DNA of 43,736 bases from Oscillospiraceae bacterium. GTDB lineage: Bacteria; Bacillota; Clostridia; Oscillospirales; Ruminococcaceae. The position numbers and the translations under genes are program-made. The DNA lies in contig SFFJ01000013.1 of NCBI GenBank assembly GCA_004557855.1, positions 1 to 43,736 of the forward strand. Direction: 5' to 3'. The stretch's first letter is position 1; every line of letters starts with the position of its first letter. The notes beneath the pieces were generated by a model. The model had not been told where the DNA came from, ran no database searches, and saw nothing but the letters and a program-made list of their open reading frames with translations. Below, piece by piece: positions 15,840-22,118 of the stretch.

Positions 15840-15882
15840 GGGGCGCAGCCCCCGGCGGCGGAGCCGCCGGGGGCTGCGCCCC
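15840..15882. repeat. Perfect 20-bp hairpin with GGA loop
   Basis: Bases 15840-15859 pair without error with 15863-15882 across loop GGA. The outer part has a GGGGCGCAGCCCC core related to the closing helix of element 19. It lies about 45 bases before the ychF promoter. Confidence 0.8.
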
Positions 15883-15928
15883 TACCCCCTCCCCCCCATC
15901 CCGCCATTCCCCTTTTTGCAAAATCCGC

Positions 15929-15957
15929 TTGTGAGGGCGGGGGCTATCTGCTATAAT
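15929..15957 (+). promoter_or_regulatory. ychF promoter
   Basis: TTGTGA (15929-15934), 17 bases, TATAAT (15952-15957). Confidence 0.75.
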
Positions 15958-16023
15958 TATCATGTTGATTTATGCGCTGCCGGCCGAACGCCGGGAAAAG
16001 CACCCCAAAGGAGAATGATCGAT

Positions 16024-17121
16024 ATGAAGCTCGGTATCGTAGGACTTCCAAATGTTGGAAAGAGTACTATTTTTAATGCGCTGACCGGCGGCGAAGCCGG
16101 TGCGGCAAACTATCCCTTCTGCACCATAGAACCGAACGTGGGCGTGGTGCCGGTGCCGGACCCCCGGCTGGATAAACTGTGCGAAATGTATTCCCCCGAT
16201 AAGGTGACCCCTGCGGTCATTGAATTCGTGGATATTGCGGGGCTCGTCAAGGGCGCTTCGCAGGGCGAGGGGCTGGGCAACAAGTTCCTTTCCCATATCC
16301 GGGAGGTGGACGCCATCGTCCATGTGGTGCGCTGCTTCAATGACGGCGAGATCATCCATGTCAGCGGCGAGATCGGGCCTGCGCGGGATATTGAAACCAT
16401 CAATCTGGAGCTGGTGCTTTCCGATATCGACCTGGTGGAGCGCCGCATAGACCGCTGCAAAAAGGCCGCCAAGGGCGGTGATAAAAAGCCGCTGGCCGAA
16501 GCCGCACTTTTTGAACGGCTGAATGAATGGCTGGGCGAGGGCAAATCTGCGCGGAACTTCCCCTGCACCGATGAGGAAAAGCTGCTGATTGCCGACTGCC
16601 CGCTGCTTTCCAATAAGCCGGTCATTTATGTTGCCAATTTGAGCGAAGCGGATTTTGCGGGCGACCTTGCCGAAAACCCGCTTTACCGGCAGGTTCTGGA
16701 TATTGCCGAGGCCGAGGGCAGCCGTGTGGTGCCCATCTGCGGCAAGATCGAGGAGGAGCTTTCCCAAATGGAGCCGGAGGACCGGCAGATGTTCCTGGAG
16801 GAGCTGGGGCTGCATCAGTCCGGGCTGGACCGGCTGGTGACTGCCGGCTATGACCTGCTGGGGCTGATCAGCTTCCTGACTGCCGGCAAGCCGGAGGTGC
16901 GCGCCTGGACCATCACCAAGGGCACCAAGGCGCCGCAGGCTGCCGGGAAGATCCACAGTGACTTCGAGCGCGGGTTCATCCGGGCGGAGGTCGTTCCCTA
17001 CGATACGCTGATCGAGTGCGGTTCGCTGCAGGCGGCCAAGGAAAAGGGACTGATCCGCAGCGAGGGCAAGGAATACGTGATGCAGGACGGCGATGTGGTT
17101 CTGTTCCGCTTTAATGTGTAA
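16024..17121 (+). CDS. ychF: Obg-like/YchF redox-regulated ATPase
   Basis: A 365-residue P-loop NTPase of the YchF/OLA1 family, which binds ribosomes and prefers ATP over GTP. The P-loop GLPNVGKST stands at the N-terminus (residues 7-15), switch II DIAGLVKGAS near 66-75, and a C-terminal TGS domain covers about the last 85 residues (AWTITKGTKAPQAAGKIHSDFERGFIRAEV). The G4 site reads VANLSEAD rather than NKxD, as in ATP-preferring members. The ATG at 16024 is chosen over ATG 16015, which lies only one base from AAAGGAG; the longer upstream frame runs through the palindromic sequence and is rejected. Length matches the family. Confidence 0.95.
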   Translation: MKLGIVGLPNVGKSTIFNALTGGEAGAANYPFCTIEPNVGVVPVPDPRLDKLCEMYSPDKVTPAVIEFVDIAGLVKGASQGEGLGNKFLSHIREVDAIVHVVRCFNDGEIIHVSGEIGPARDIETINLELVLSDIDLVERRIDRCKKAAKGGDKKPLAEAALFERLNEWLGEGKSARNFPCTDEEKLLIADCPLLSNKPVIYVANLSEADFAGDLAENPLYRQVLDIAEAEGSRVVPICGKIEEELSQMEPEDRQMFLEELGLHQSGLDRLVTAGYDLLGLISFLTAGKPEVRAWTITKGTKAPQAAGKIHSDFERGFIRAEVVPYDTLIECGSLQAAKEKGLIRSEGKEYVMQDGDVVLFRFNV

Positions 17122-17129
17122 GTAAGCTG

Positions 17130-17169
17130 CCGGCGTCTGTCCCCCTGCGGAGGGAGGACGCCGGTTTTT
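17130..17169 (+). terminator. ychF terminator
   Basis: CCGGCGTC (17130-17137) pairs with GACGCCGG (17157-17164), with a further internal hairpin, followed by five T residues. Confidence 0.8.
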
Positions 17170-17225
17170 GTGCAGGGCGGCGCCGCCGCGGCTGCGGCCC
17201 GGCCGGCTCACAAAGGGAGGGCAGG

Positions 17226-17308
17226 GGCCCGGCGGGCAAACCGTCCTTCGGACGGTTTCGGCGGCCTGAGGCCGCCGGCCCCGGCTGCGCCGGGGCGCCC
17301 GCCGGGCC
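17226..17308. repeat. Three-armed palindromic element 10
   Basis: The closing helix here is GGCCCGGCGGGC with GCCCGCCGGGCC (17226-17237 with 17297-17308), a variant sequence. Arms have loops TTC, TGA and TGC. It lies between ychF and the CPBP protease gene. Confidence 0.75.
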
Positions 17309-17360
17309 TCCCCCCCTCCCCGCACCCTGCACCCACCCTACCGGAAAGGAGGCGGCGCCT

Positions 17361-18206
17361 GTGCCGCAGGAGAAACAAGCCCGCAGCGGCAGCGCCGCGG
17401 CGGGCGGCGGGATGCTGGTGCTTTGGCTTACGATGCAGGGCTGCGGCTGGCTGCGGCAGCAGTGGCTGCCCTTCCTGCCACAAACCGGGGCGGCCGCCGT
17501 CGGTCTTTTGCTCCAGCTATTGATGCTGGGGGTTCCCCTTATCGTTATTTTGCGGTTGCTGCGCTGCCCCGCCGCCCTGCTTTGCCCCATGAAAAAAGGC
17601 AGAAACGGCTCCCCGTGGCTCATCCCCGCGGGGCTGGCGGTGCTGGTTGCCGCCAATTTTATAACCACCCTGCTGCTGCGCCTTTTCGATGAGGGGGCCC
17701 TGCCCGACCCGGCCCCCCTGCCGGAGGGCGGCGCTGCGCTGCTTTGCACCTTTGCGGGGGCGGTGCTGCTGCCTGCCCTACTGGAGGAGTTGTTATTCCG
17801 CGGGGCGGTGCTGCACGCCCTATGCCCCACCGGGGAGAGGACTGCCATTCTGCTTTCGGCGCTGCTGTTTATGGGGGCACACGGCAGCCCCTCCCAATGG
17901 CTGCCGGCACTGGCCGCCGGCCTGCTGCTGGGGACCCTTGCCCTGTATACCGGCACGCTGCGCTGGGGTATTCTGCTCCATCTGTGCAATAATTTGATTG
18001 CGTGGGGGGCGGCCTACCACCCATCGGCCGTCACCTCTGTTATTCTCCCGGCGGTGGCGGTGGTGCTGGGCCTTCTCTCAATTCCCGCCCTGCGGCGGAT
18101 GCCCGGCCGGGTTTTCCCGCAGGGCTCTCCCCGCGCAGCGGTAACGCTGTCCCTGCTGCTCTCGCTCATTCTGCTGCTGGGCAGCGCTTTCCTGCCCGCC
18201 CTTTAG
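17361..18206 (+). CDS. CPBP family intramembrane glutamic protease
   Basis: A 281-residue polytopic membrane protein of the CPBP (Abi, CaaX-like) protease family. The catalytic motif EELLFRG (EExxxR) is near residue 139-145, followed by the histidine in LLFMGAHGSPSQW and by LLHLCNN in later helices; about eight hydrophobic segments are visible. The start codon is GTG at 17361, supported by AAAGGAGG 8 bases upstream. In other Firmicutes such proteins act in prenyl-protein-like processing or bacteriocin immunity; no specific substrate is evident here. Confidence 0.85.
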   Translation: MPQEKQARSGSAAAGGGMLVLWLTMQGCGWLRQQWLPFLPQTGAAAVGLLLQLLMLGVPLIVILRLLRCPAALLCPMKKGRNGSPWLIPAGLAVLVAANFITTLLLRLFDEGALPDPAPLPEGGAALLCTFAGAVLLPALLEELLFRGAVLHALCPTGERTAILLSALLFMGAHGSPSQWLPALAAGLLLGTLALYTGTLRWGILLHLCNNLIAWGAAYHPSAVTSVILPAVAVVLGLLSIPALRRMPGRVFPQGSPRAAVTLSLLLSLILLLGSAFLPAL

Positions 18207-18223
18207 AATTTTCGCATGGGGTC

Positions 18224-18316
18224 GGGGGCCCCGCAGGGCGCCGGCCCTCCGGGCCGGCGTGGCGGGCCACAGGCCCGCCCGCCCGCGCCGCAGGCGCGGG
18301 TCCCTGCGGGGCCCCC
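18224..18316. repeat. Three-armed palindromic element 11
   Basis: A 15-bp closing helix (18224-18238 with 18302-18316) encloses hairpins with loops TCC, ACA and GCA. It fills the gap between the CPBP gene and tadA. Confidence 0.8.
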
Positions 18317-18354
18317 TCCCCTCCCCCTCATCGATCCCCGAAAGGAGCCGACCC

Positions 18355-18804
18355 ATGGACCACGAAAGGTATATGCGCATGGCCATTGCCCAGGCCGAAA
18401 AAGCTGCTGCCGCGGGAGAGATCCCGGTGGGGGCGGTGGTGGTCTGCGGTGATACCGTTCTTTCTGCCGCCTGCAATGACCGCGAGACCACCCATTCCCC
18501 GCTGGGGCACGCCGAGGTGCGTGCCATTGAAGCGGCGTGCCGGGTGCGGGGGGACTGGCGGCTGGAGGACTGCACCCTTTATGTCACGCTGGAGCCCTGC
18601 CCCATGTGCAGCGGTGTGATCCTCAATGCACGGGTGGGGCAGGTGGTGTACGGCGCCGCCGACCCGCTATACGGCTGTCTCGGCTCCCGGCTCAATCTTG
18701 CCCATCTTGATTTGGGCGCTGCCCCGAAGCTCACCGCCGGAGTACTGGCCGGGGAATGTGCCGCCCTGCTCGGCGACTTTTTCCGAAGCCGCCGCAAAGA
18801 ATAA
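18355..18804 (+). CDS. tadA: tRNA-specific adenosine deaminase
   Basis: A 149-residue zinc deaminase that converts the wobble adenosine of tRNA-Arg(ACG) to inosine. The zinc site and catalytic glutamate are HAE (H52, E54) and PCPMC (C82, C85). The first methionine of MDHERYMRMAIAQAEKA is chosen, with GAAAGGAG upstream; an in-frame extension to 18259 runs through palindromic element 11 and is rejected. The downstream gene starts 11 bases after the stop, so the two are probably co-transcribed. Confidence 0.95.
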   Translation: MDHERYMRMAIAQAEKAAAAGEIPVGAVVVCGDTVLSAACNDRETTHSPLGHAEVRAIEAACRVRGDWRLEDCTLYVTLEPCPMCSGVILNARVGQVVYGAADPLYGCLGSRLNLAHLDLGAAPKLTAGVLAGECAALLGDFFRSRRKE

Positions 18805-18815
18805 GGAGGCGCGTT

Positions 18816-19388
18816 ATGCTGTATCACGCATCCCCCGTGGCGGGGCTTACCGTTTTGCAGCCGCACATTTCCAACCACGGCGTCCCGATGCTGTATTTTT
18901 CCCAAAAGCGGGAAAACACCCTAGTCTATCTTTCCAATGCCGTGGAAAAATTCTGCCGGGAAACCGGCTTTGCCTATGACGGCCCCTGGCAAAAATGGGG
19001 GCCCTACGGCTTTACCGCCGACGGCCGCCAGCGGCTGGAGGAATACTACCCCGGCGCGCTGGAGGAAACCTACGCCGGGGTCAGCGGCTACATCTACACC
19101 GCGGAAAAGGTGACCCGCCGGGGGCATCCCATCCCCATTCCCGGTACGGTGACCTCCCGCGGGGCGGTGCCGGTGGCGGGCTGCGAATTCATCCCCGATG
19201 CGTGGGCAGCCATCCGTCGGGCGGAGAGTGAGGGGCTGCTGGTGCTGCACCGCTACGATGAGATGACCGAGGACGAGCTGGACTGGATGCGGCGGACGGT
19301 GCGGGAGGAATACCTGCAGGCTGCCGACCACCCCGAATACCGCCATTTTTTGCAGGCCAAGTTCCGCCTGGACCCGCAGACCCTGTAA
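18816..19388 (+). CDS. Conserved hypothetical protein, possible ADP-ribosyltransferase-like fold
   Basis: A 190-residue soluble protein I cannot name. It opens with MLYHASPVAGLTVLQP, then GVPMLYFSQKRENTLVYLS, followed by KWGPYGFTADGRQRLEEYYPGALEETYAGVSGYIYTAEKV and an acidic C-terminal helix pair. An N-terminal YHAS/YHGS strand followed by a serine/tyrosine strand resembles the start of small ADP-ribosyltransferase-type domains, but no catalytic E motif is clear, so this is only a suggestion. AAGGAGG precedes the ATG at 18816, 11 bases after tadA, and a terminator follows at 19399. Confidence 0.7.
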   Translation: MLYHASPVAGLTVLQPHISNHGVPMLYFSQKRENTLVYLSNAVEKFCRETGFAYDGPWQKWGPYGFTADGRQRLEEYYPGALEETYAGVSGYIYTAEKVTRRGHPIPIPGTVTSRGAVPVAGCEFIPDAWAAIRRAESEGLLVLHRYDEMTEDELDWMRRTVREEYLQAADHPEYRHFLQAKFRLDPQTL

Positions 19389-19398
19389 CCGAAAAACG

Positions 19399-19431
19399 GC
19401 GCACCTTCCCCTCCCGGGCGGGTGCGCTTTT
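19399..19431 (+). terminator. Terminator of the tadA operon
   Basis: GCGCACC (19399-19405) pairs with GGTGCGC (19421-19427), followed by TTTTGTTTTG. Confidence 0.75.
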
Positions 19432-19461
19432 GTTTTGGCGGGGGCGGTTTGGGGTGCGGGA

Positions 19462-19542
19462 GGGCCGCAGGCCGCCCGCCTGCGGCGGGCCCACGGGCGA
19501 AGCCCGTGGCGGCGGCGCGGAGCGCCGCCGGGCCTGCGGCCC
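19462..19542. repeat. Three-armed palindromic element 12
   Basis: The closing helix pairs 19462-19473 with 19531-19542; arms have loops TGC, GAA and GGA. It is followed by a GAATCCGGCCCCCT tail that also follows element 13. Confidence 0.85.
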
Positions 19543-19630
19543 GAATCCGGCCCCCTGCAGCGACCCGAAAAAACAGCATCGCAGCCAACTGCCACCCTTT
19601 TGCGGATGAAAAACGGTGCGCTTGCCCGGC

Positions 19631-19709
19631 GGCCGCAGGCCGCCCGCCTGCGGCGGGCCCACGGGCGAAGCCCGTGGCGGCGGCGCGGAGCGCCGCCGGG
19701 CCTGCGGCC
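19631..19709. repeat. Three-armed palindromic element 13 (direct copy of 12)
   Basis: All three arms and the tail are identical to element 12, about 168 bases upstream, making a tandem doublet. The spacer between them (19555-19630) has a close relative between elements 15 and 16. The 19389-19820 gap holds no gene. Confidence 0.85.
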
Positions 19710-19746
19710 CGAATCCGGCCCCCTTATGAACCCTGCAACAGACCGC

Positions 19747-19800
19747 AAAAAAGCCGCACCGCCGTGACCGGGTCTTGCCCCCGGACACAGCAGTGCGGTT
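19747..19800 (-). terminator. Terminator of the pyridoxamine kinase operon
   Basis: On the minus strand AACCGCAC and GTGCGG flank an inner hairpin, and a run of six T residues follows, just after the ECF S-component stop codon. Confidence 0.65.
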
Positions 19801-19820
19801 TCCCAAAGCGATTATGCGGT

Positions 19821-20396
19821 TCAGTGCTTTTTCAGTGCCTCAAAGACGCCTGCGGCCTCCAGCTTGGGGCGCAGCAGCCCCACCAGCAGGTTGGAGACCA
19901 CCACGGCAAAAACAGCGTTGATGCCGCCGGTCAGCATCTTGGGGGCGGTGGCGATAAATGCCGCCGAAAAGGCGCTCCCGCCAAGGCACAGCACGGTGAT
20001 GCTTTTGCCGATGTACAACAGCCAGTAGGCCCCGGCCCCGCAGATGGCTGCCAGCCAGTTGCGGCCCTTATTCTTCCCGGCAGCGCCGCCCGCATGGGCG
20101 ATGCCGCCGCAGATGGCGCCCATGGCAAAGAAGAAGATAAAGGTGAGCCACGCACCCGCCGCCCATTCGGGGTAGGTCAGGTCAAACAGGGCGGAGCCGA
20201 TCCCGGCCGCAAGGCCACCGGTCCAGCCGCCGAACAGCAGCCCGGTCAGCAGGCAGATGGCGTTGGCGGTTTTAAGCTGGGTGGTGCCGGTGGGGGTGGG
20301 GATGCGGATGCCCAAAAACATGGTGCAGACAAATACCATTGCGGCCATCAGGCCGATGACAACAACACGGTACAGGGTAAAGCGGGATTTCTTCAT
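19821..20396 (-). CDS. ECF transporter S component, probably for vitamin B6
   Basis: A 191-residue integral membrane protein with about six hydrophobic helices and the ECF S-component pattern (VVVIGLMAAMVFVCTMFLGIRIPTPTG, LLFGGWTGGLAAGIGSALFDL). S-components bind a vitamin and dock to a shared energising module encoded elsewhere; no ATPase or T-component is in this window. It starts at 20396, where GAAAGGAA precedes MKKSRFT. It lies 69 bases downstream of pyridoxamine kinase on the same strand, so a vitamin B6 vitamer is the likely substrate (inference from context, as for PdxU-type S-components). Confidence 0.85.
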   Translation of the reverse strand: MKKSRFTLYRVVVIGLMAAMVFVCTMFLGIRIPTPTGTTQLKTANAICLLTGLLFGGWTGGLAAGIGSALFDLTYPEWAAGAWLTFIFFFAMGAICGGIAHAGGAAGKNKGRNWLAAICGAGAYWLLYIGKSITVLCLGGSAFSAAFIATAPKMLTGGINAVFAVVVSNLLVGLLRPKLEAAGVFEALKKH

Positions 20397-20465
20397 GGGG
20401 ATGTTCCTTTCGGGGCTTCGGGTGCCGCGCCGGAGCAAAGCCGCCGCCCCTCCCGGTTTTCCCGT

Positions 20466-21335
20466 TCACAGCGTGCGATAGCCGCGGGGCAGCTCCTTTT
20501 GGGTCAGCCAGCCCAGCGTGCGCTCCAGCATGGCCCCCTCCCGGGGGTCGGCGCCATAGCCAAATGTTGTTTTTACGGTGATCTCCACGTATCGGGTCGC
20601 CCGGTCCATTGCCATGGCGGGACTGTCGCCCTGCATCAGCCCGGCGGTCAGCACGGCGGCAAACAGGTCGCCGGTGCCGGGGTAGCGTACCGGCAGGTAC
20701 TCGCTCACCGACTTCCAATAGCCGCCCCGTTCCCGGTCATAGCACAGGTTGGCGTATTCGCCGGTGGTCAGCGCCGCCCCGGTAATGACCACCACCCCCG
20801 GTCCCAGCGCCGAAAGCCGTGCCAGCATACATCTGGCCTGCCCCAGCGAAAGGGGTGCGGTGCCCGGCGCTTCATCCAGCAGCAGGGCGGCTTCGGTCAT
20901 GTTCGGGGTGATGACATCTGCGTGGGCGGTCAGCTCCCGGATGCCCTGCACCAGCTCCGGCGTAAAGCCGTGGTACAGCTTGCCGTGGTCGCCCATCACC
21001 GGGTCCACCACCTTCATGGCGTCGGGCCATTCGGCAAACAGCTCCCTGCACAACGCCACCTGCGCCGACGAGCCGAGATAGCCGGTGTAAACACATTCCA
21101 TCGGCAGGCCCAGCGTGCGGTAGTGCGCCAGTGCTTCGGTCAGGTAGTCGGTCAGGTCACGGCGGGCGGGCGCCCCGAAGCCGCCGGTATGGGTGGAAAG
21201 TACGGCGGTCGGCAGCGGGCAAACCTGCACCCCCATTACCGACATGGCCGGCAGGATAACGGAAAGGGAGCAGCGCCCCAGGCCGGAAAGGTCATGGACG
21301 GCAGCACAGCGGGCGGGACGGTCGATCTGGTTCAT
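20466..21335 (-). CDS. Pyridoxamine/pyridoxal kinase (PfkB-like fold)
   Basis: A 289-residue cytoplasmic kinase that phosphorylates vitamin B6 vitamers. Motifs: AVHDLSGLGRCSL at the N-terminus (substrate site), STHTGGFGAP, VVDPVMGDHGKLY, the TPNMTEAALLL strand, VVITG and the anion-hole/catalytic GTGDLFAAVL near residue 216. AAAGGAGA precedes the ATG at 21335. The family also includes hydroxymethylpyrimidine kinases, but the N-terminal signature and DPVMGDHGKLY favour pyridoxamine kinase. First gene of an apparent two-gene operon with the ECF S-component. Confidence 0.9.
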   Translation of the reverse strand: MNQIDRPARCAAVHDLSGLGRCSLSVILPAMSVMGVQVCPLPTAVLSTHTGGFGAPARRDLTDYLTEALAHYRTLGLPMECVYTGYLGSSAQVALCRELFAEWPDAMKVVDPVMGDHGKLYHGFTPELVQGIRELTAHADVITPNMTEAALLLDEAPGTAPLSLGQARCMLARLSALGPGVVVITGAALTTGEYANLCYDRERGGYWKSVSEYLPVRYPGTGDLFAAVLTAGLMQGDSPAMAMDRATRYVEITVKTTFGYGADPREGAMLERTLGWLTQKELPRGYRTL

Positions 21336-21361
21336 GGAGGATCTCCTTTTTTGCAGTTCTT

Positions 21362-21390
21362 ATCCTATGCCGCCGCCGGGCAAAACGCAA
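21362..21390 (-). promoter_or_regulatory. Pyridoxamine kinase promoter
   Basis: On the minus strand: TTGCGT (21385-21390), 17 bases, TAGGAT (21362-21367), giving a very short leader. Confidence 0.5.
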
Positions 21391-21687
21391 AAATAAAATC
21401 CCCGGCAGCCGCATTTCGGTTTTTGGTCATATTCCAGTATGATATTAGCCCATCCCTGCCCGGAATGCAACATTTTCACCATAGAATTTTCCTCCATCAT
21501 CCGCCTTGTTTTTGTGCCAGACGTCATTTTATACAACTTTTATAGCCGTATCAATTCTTCCGTCGTGCAAAAGGTAGAACCGCATTTCCAAACATTACAA
21601 CGGGTAACTGCCGCCCACCTGCGCAAACTACCCATGCAGACAAACGGGCAACCGAACCAAAGGGTCTGCCGGAAGGGGTTATGATAG
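21391..21687. other. AT-richer intergenic region
   Basis: No gene is supported here. TTGTTT and TATACA with an 18-base spacer (about 21509-21538) could drive the small downstream gene. The composition is clearly less GC-rich than neighbouring gaps, and there is no palindromic element. Confidence 0.35.
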
Positions 21688-21882
21688 ATGCACTCCACAA
21701 GCAAAGTACCTGCCGCCATGACCGGTCTGGCCGTAGCGGCGGCCGCCGCAGGCGCCGTGGCCTATGTGATGAACCACACCACCCCCGCCGAGCGTCGGCG
21801 GGCCATCCGCCGCACCGCCAACCGCATGGGCACCGCGCTGGACCGCATGGCTGACAGCGTTTGCCGCACCATGCTGGGGTAA
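21688..21882 (+). CDS. Small single-span membrane protein, unknown function
   Basis: A 64-residue protein with one alanine-rich hydrophobic segment (about residues 9-28) and a basic amphipathic tail (ERRRAIRRTANRMGTALDRMADSV). The layout resembles small YtxH-like proteins, but no family can be claimed. GGAAGGGG lies 9 bases before ATG 21688; an ATG at 21681 is out of frame. A terminator follows at once, which supports expression as a separate gene. Confidence 0.6.
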   Translation: MHSTSKVPAAMTGLAVAAAAAGAVAYVMNHTTPAERRRAIRRTANRMGTALDRMADSVCRTMLG

Positions 21883-21897
21883 GCGCCCGGCACACCG

Positions 21898-21938
21898 AAA
21901 AAGCCGTCCCAAGGGGTTGACCCGGGGGCGGCTTTTTT
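21898..21938 (+). terminator. Terminator between the small membrane gene and spoIIE
   Basis: GCCGTCCC and GGGCGGC pair and are flanked by A and T runs (six T after the stem), so it may act in both directions. Confidence 0.75.
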
Positions 21939-22014
21939 GGTATGTGCAGGGGTTGGTTCGGGAGCGGGGGCCGGATGCGGCGCTGTTTTTTCGGGTTTGT
22001 GCAGGGGGCGGGGG

Positions 22015-22099
22015 CCGGGCCGCAGGCCCGGCGGCGCGCAGCGCCGCCGGCACGGGCGAAGCCCGTGCGCCCGCCGCAGGCGGGCGGCCTGCGGCCCGG
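22015..22099. repeat. Three-armed palindromic element 14
   Basis: A 14-bp closing helix (22015-22028 with 22086-22099) and arms with loops GCA, GAA and GCA. Its left flank is, on the minus strand, like the CCCTGCA-x-CCCGAAAAAACAGC spacer of the doublets at 19542 and 24690. Confidence 0.85.
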
Positions 22100-22118
22100 T
22101 CTCTCCCCTTGCAGCTGC

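Noticed and set aside
19422..21545. A 707-codon plus-strand frame across the pyridoxamine kinase operon
   Set aside because: It is antisense to two clear genes and begins inside palindromic elements. The translation has no domain pattern and is rich in G, Q, H and R.
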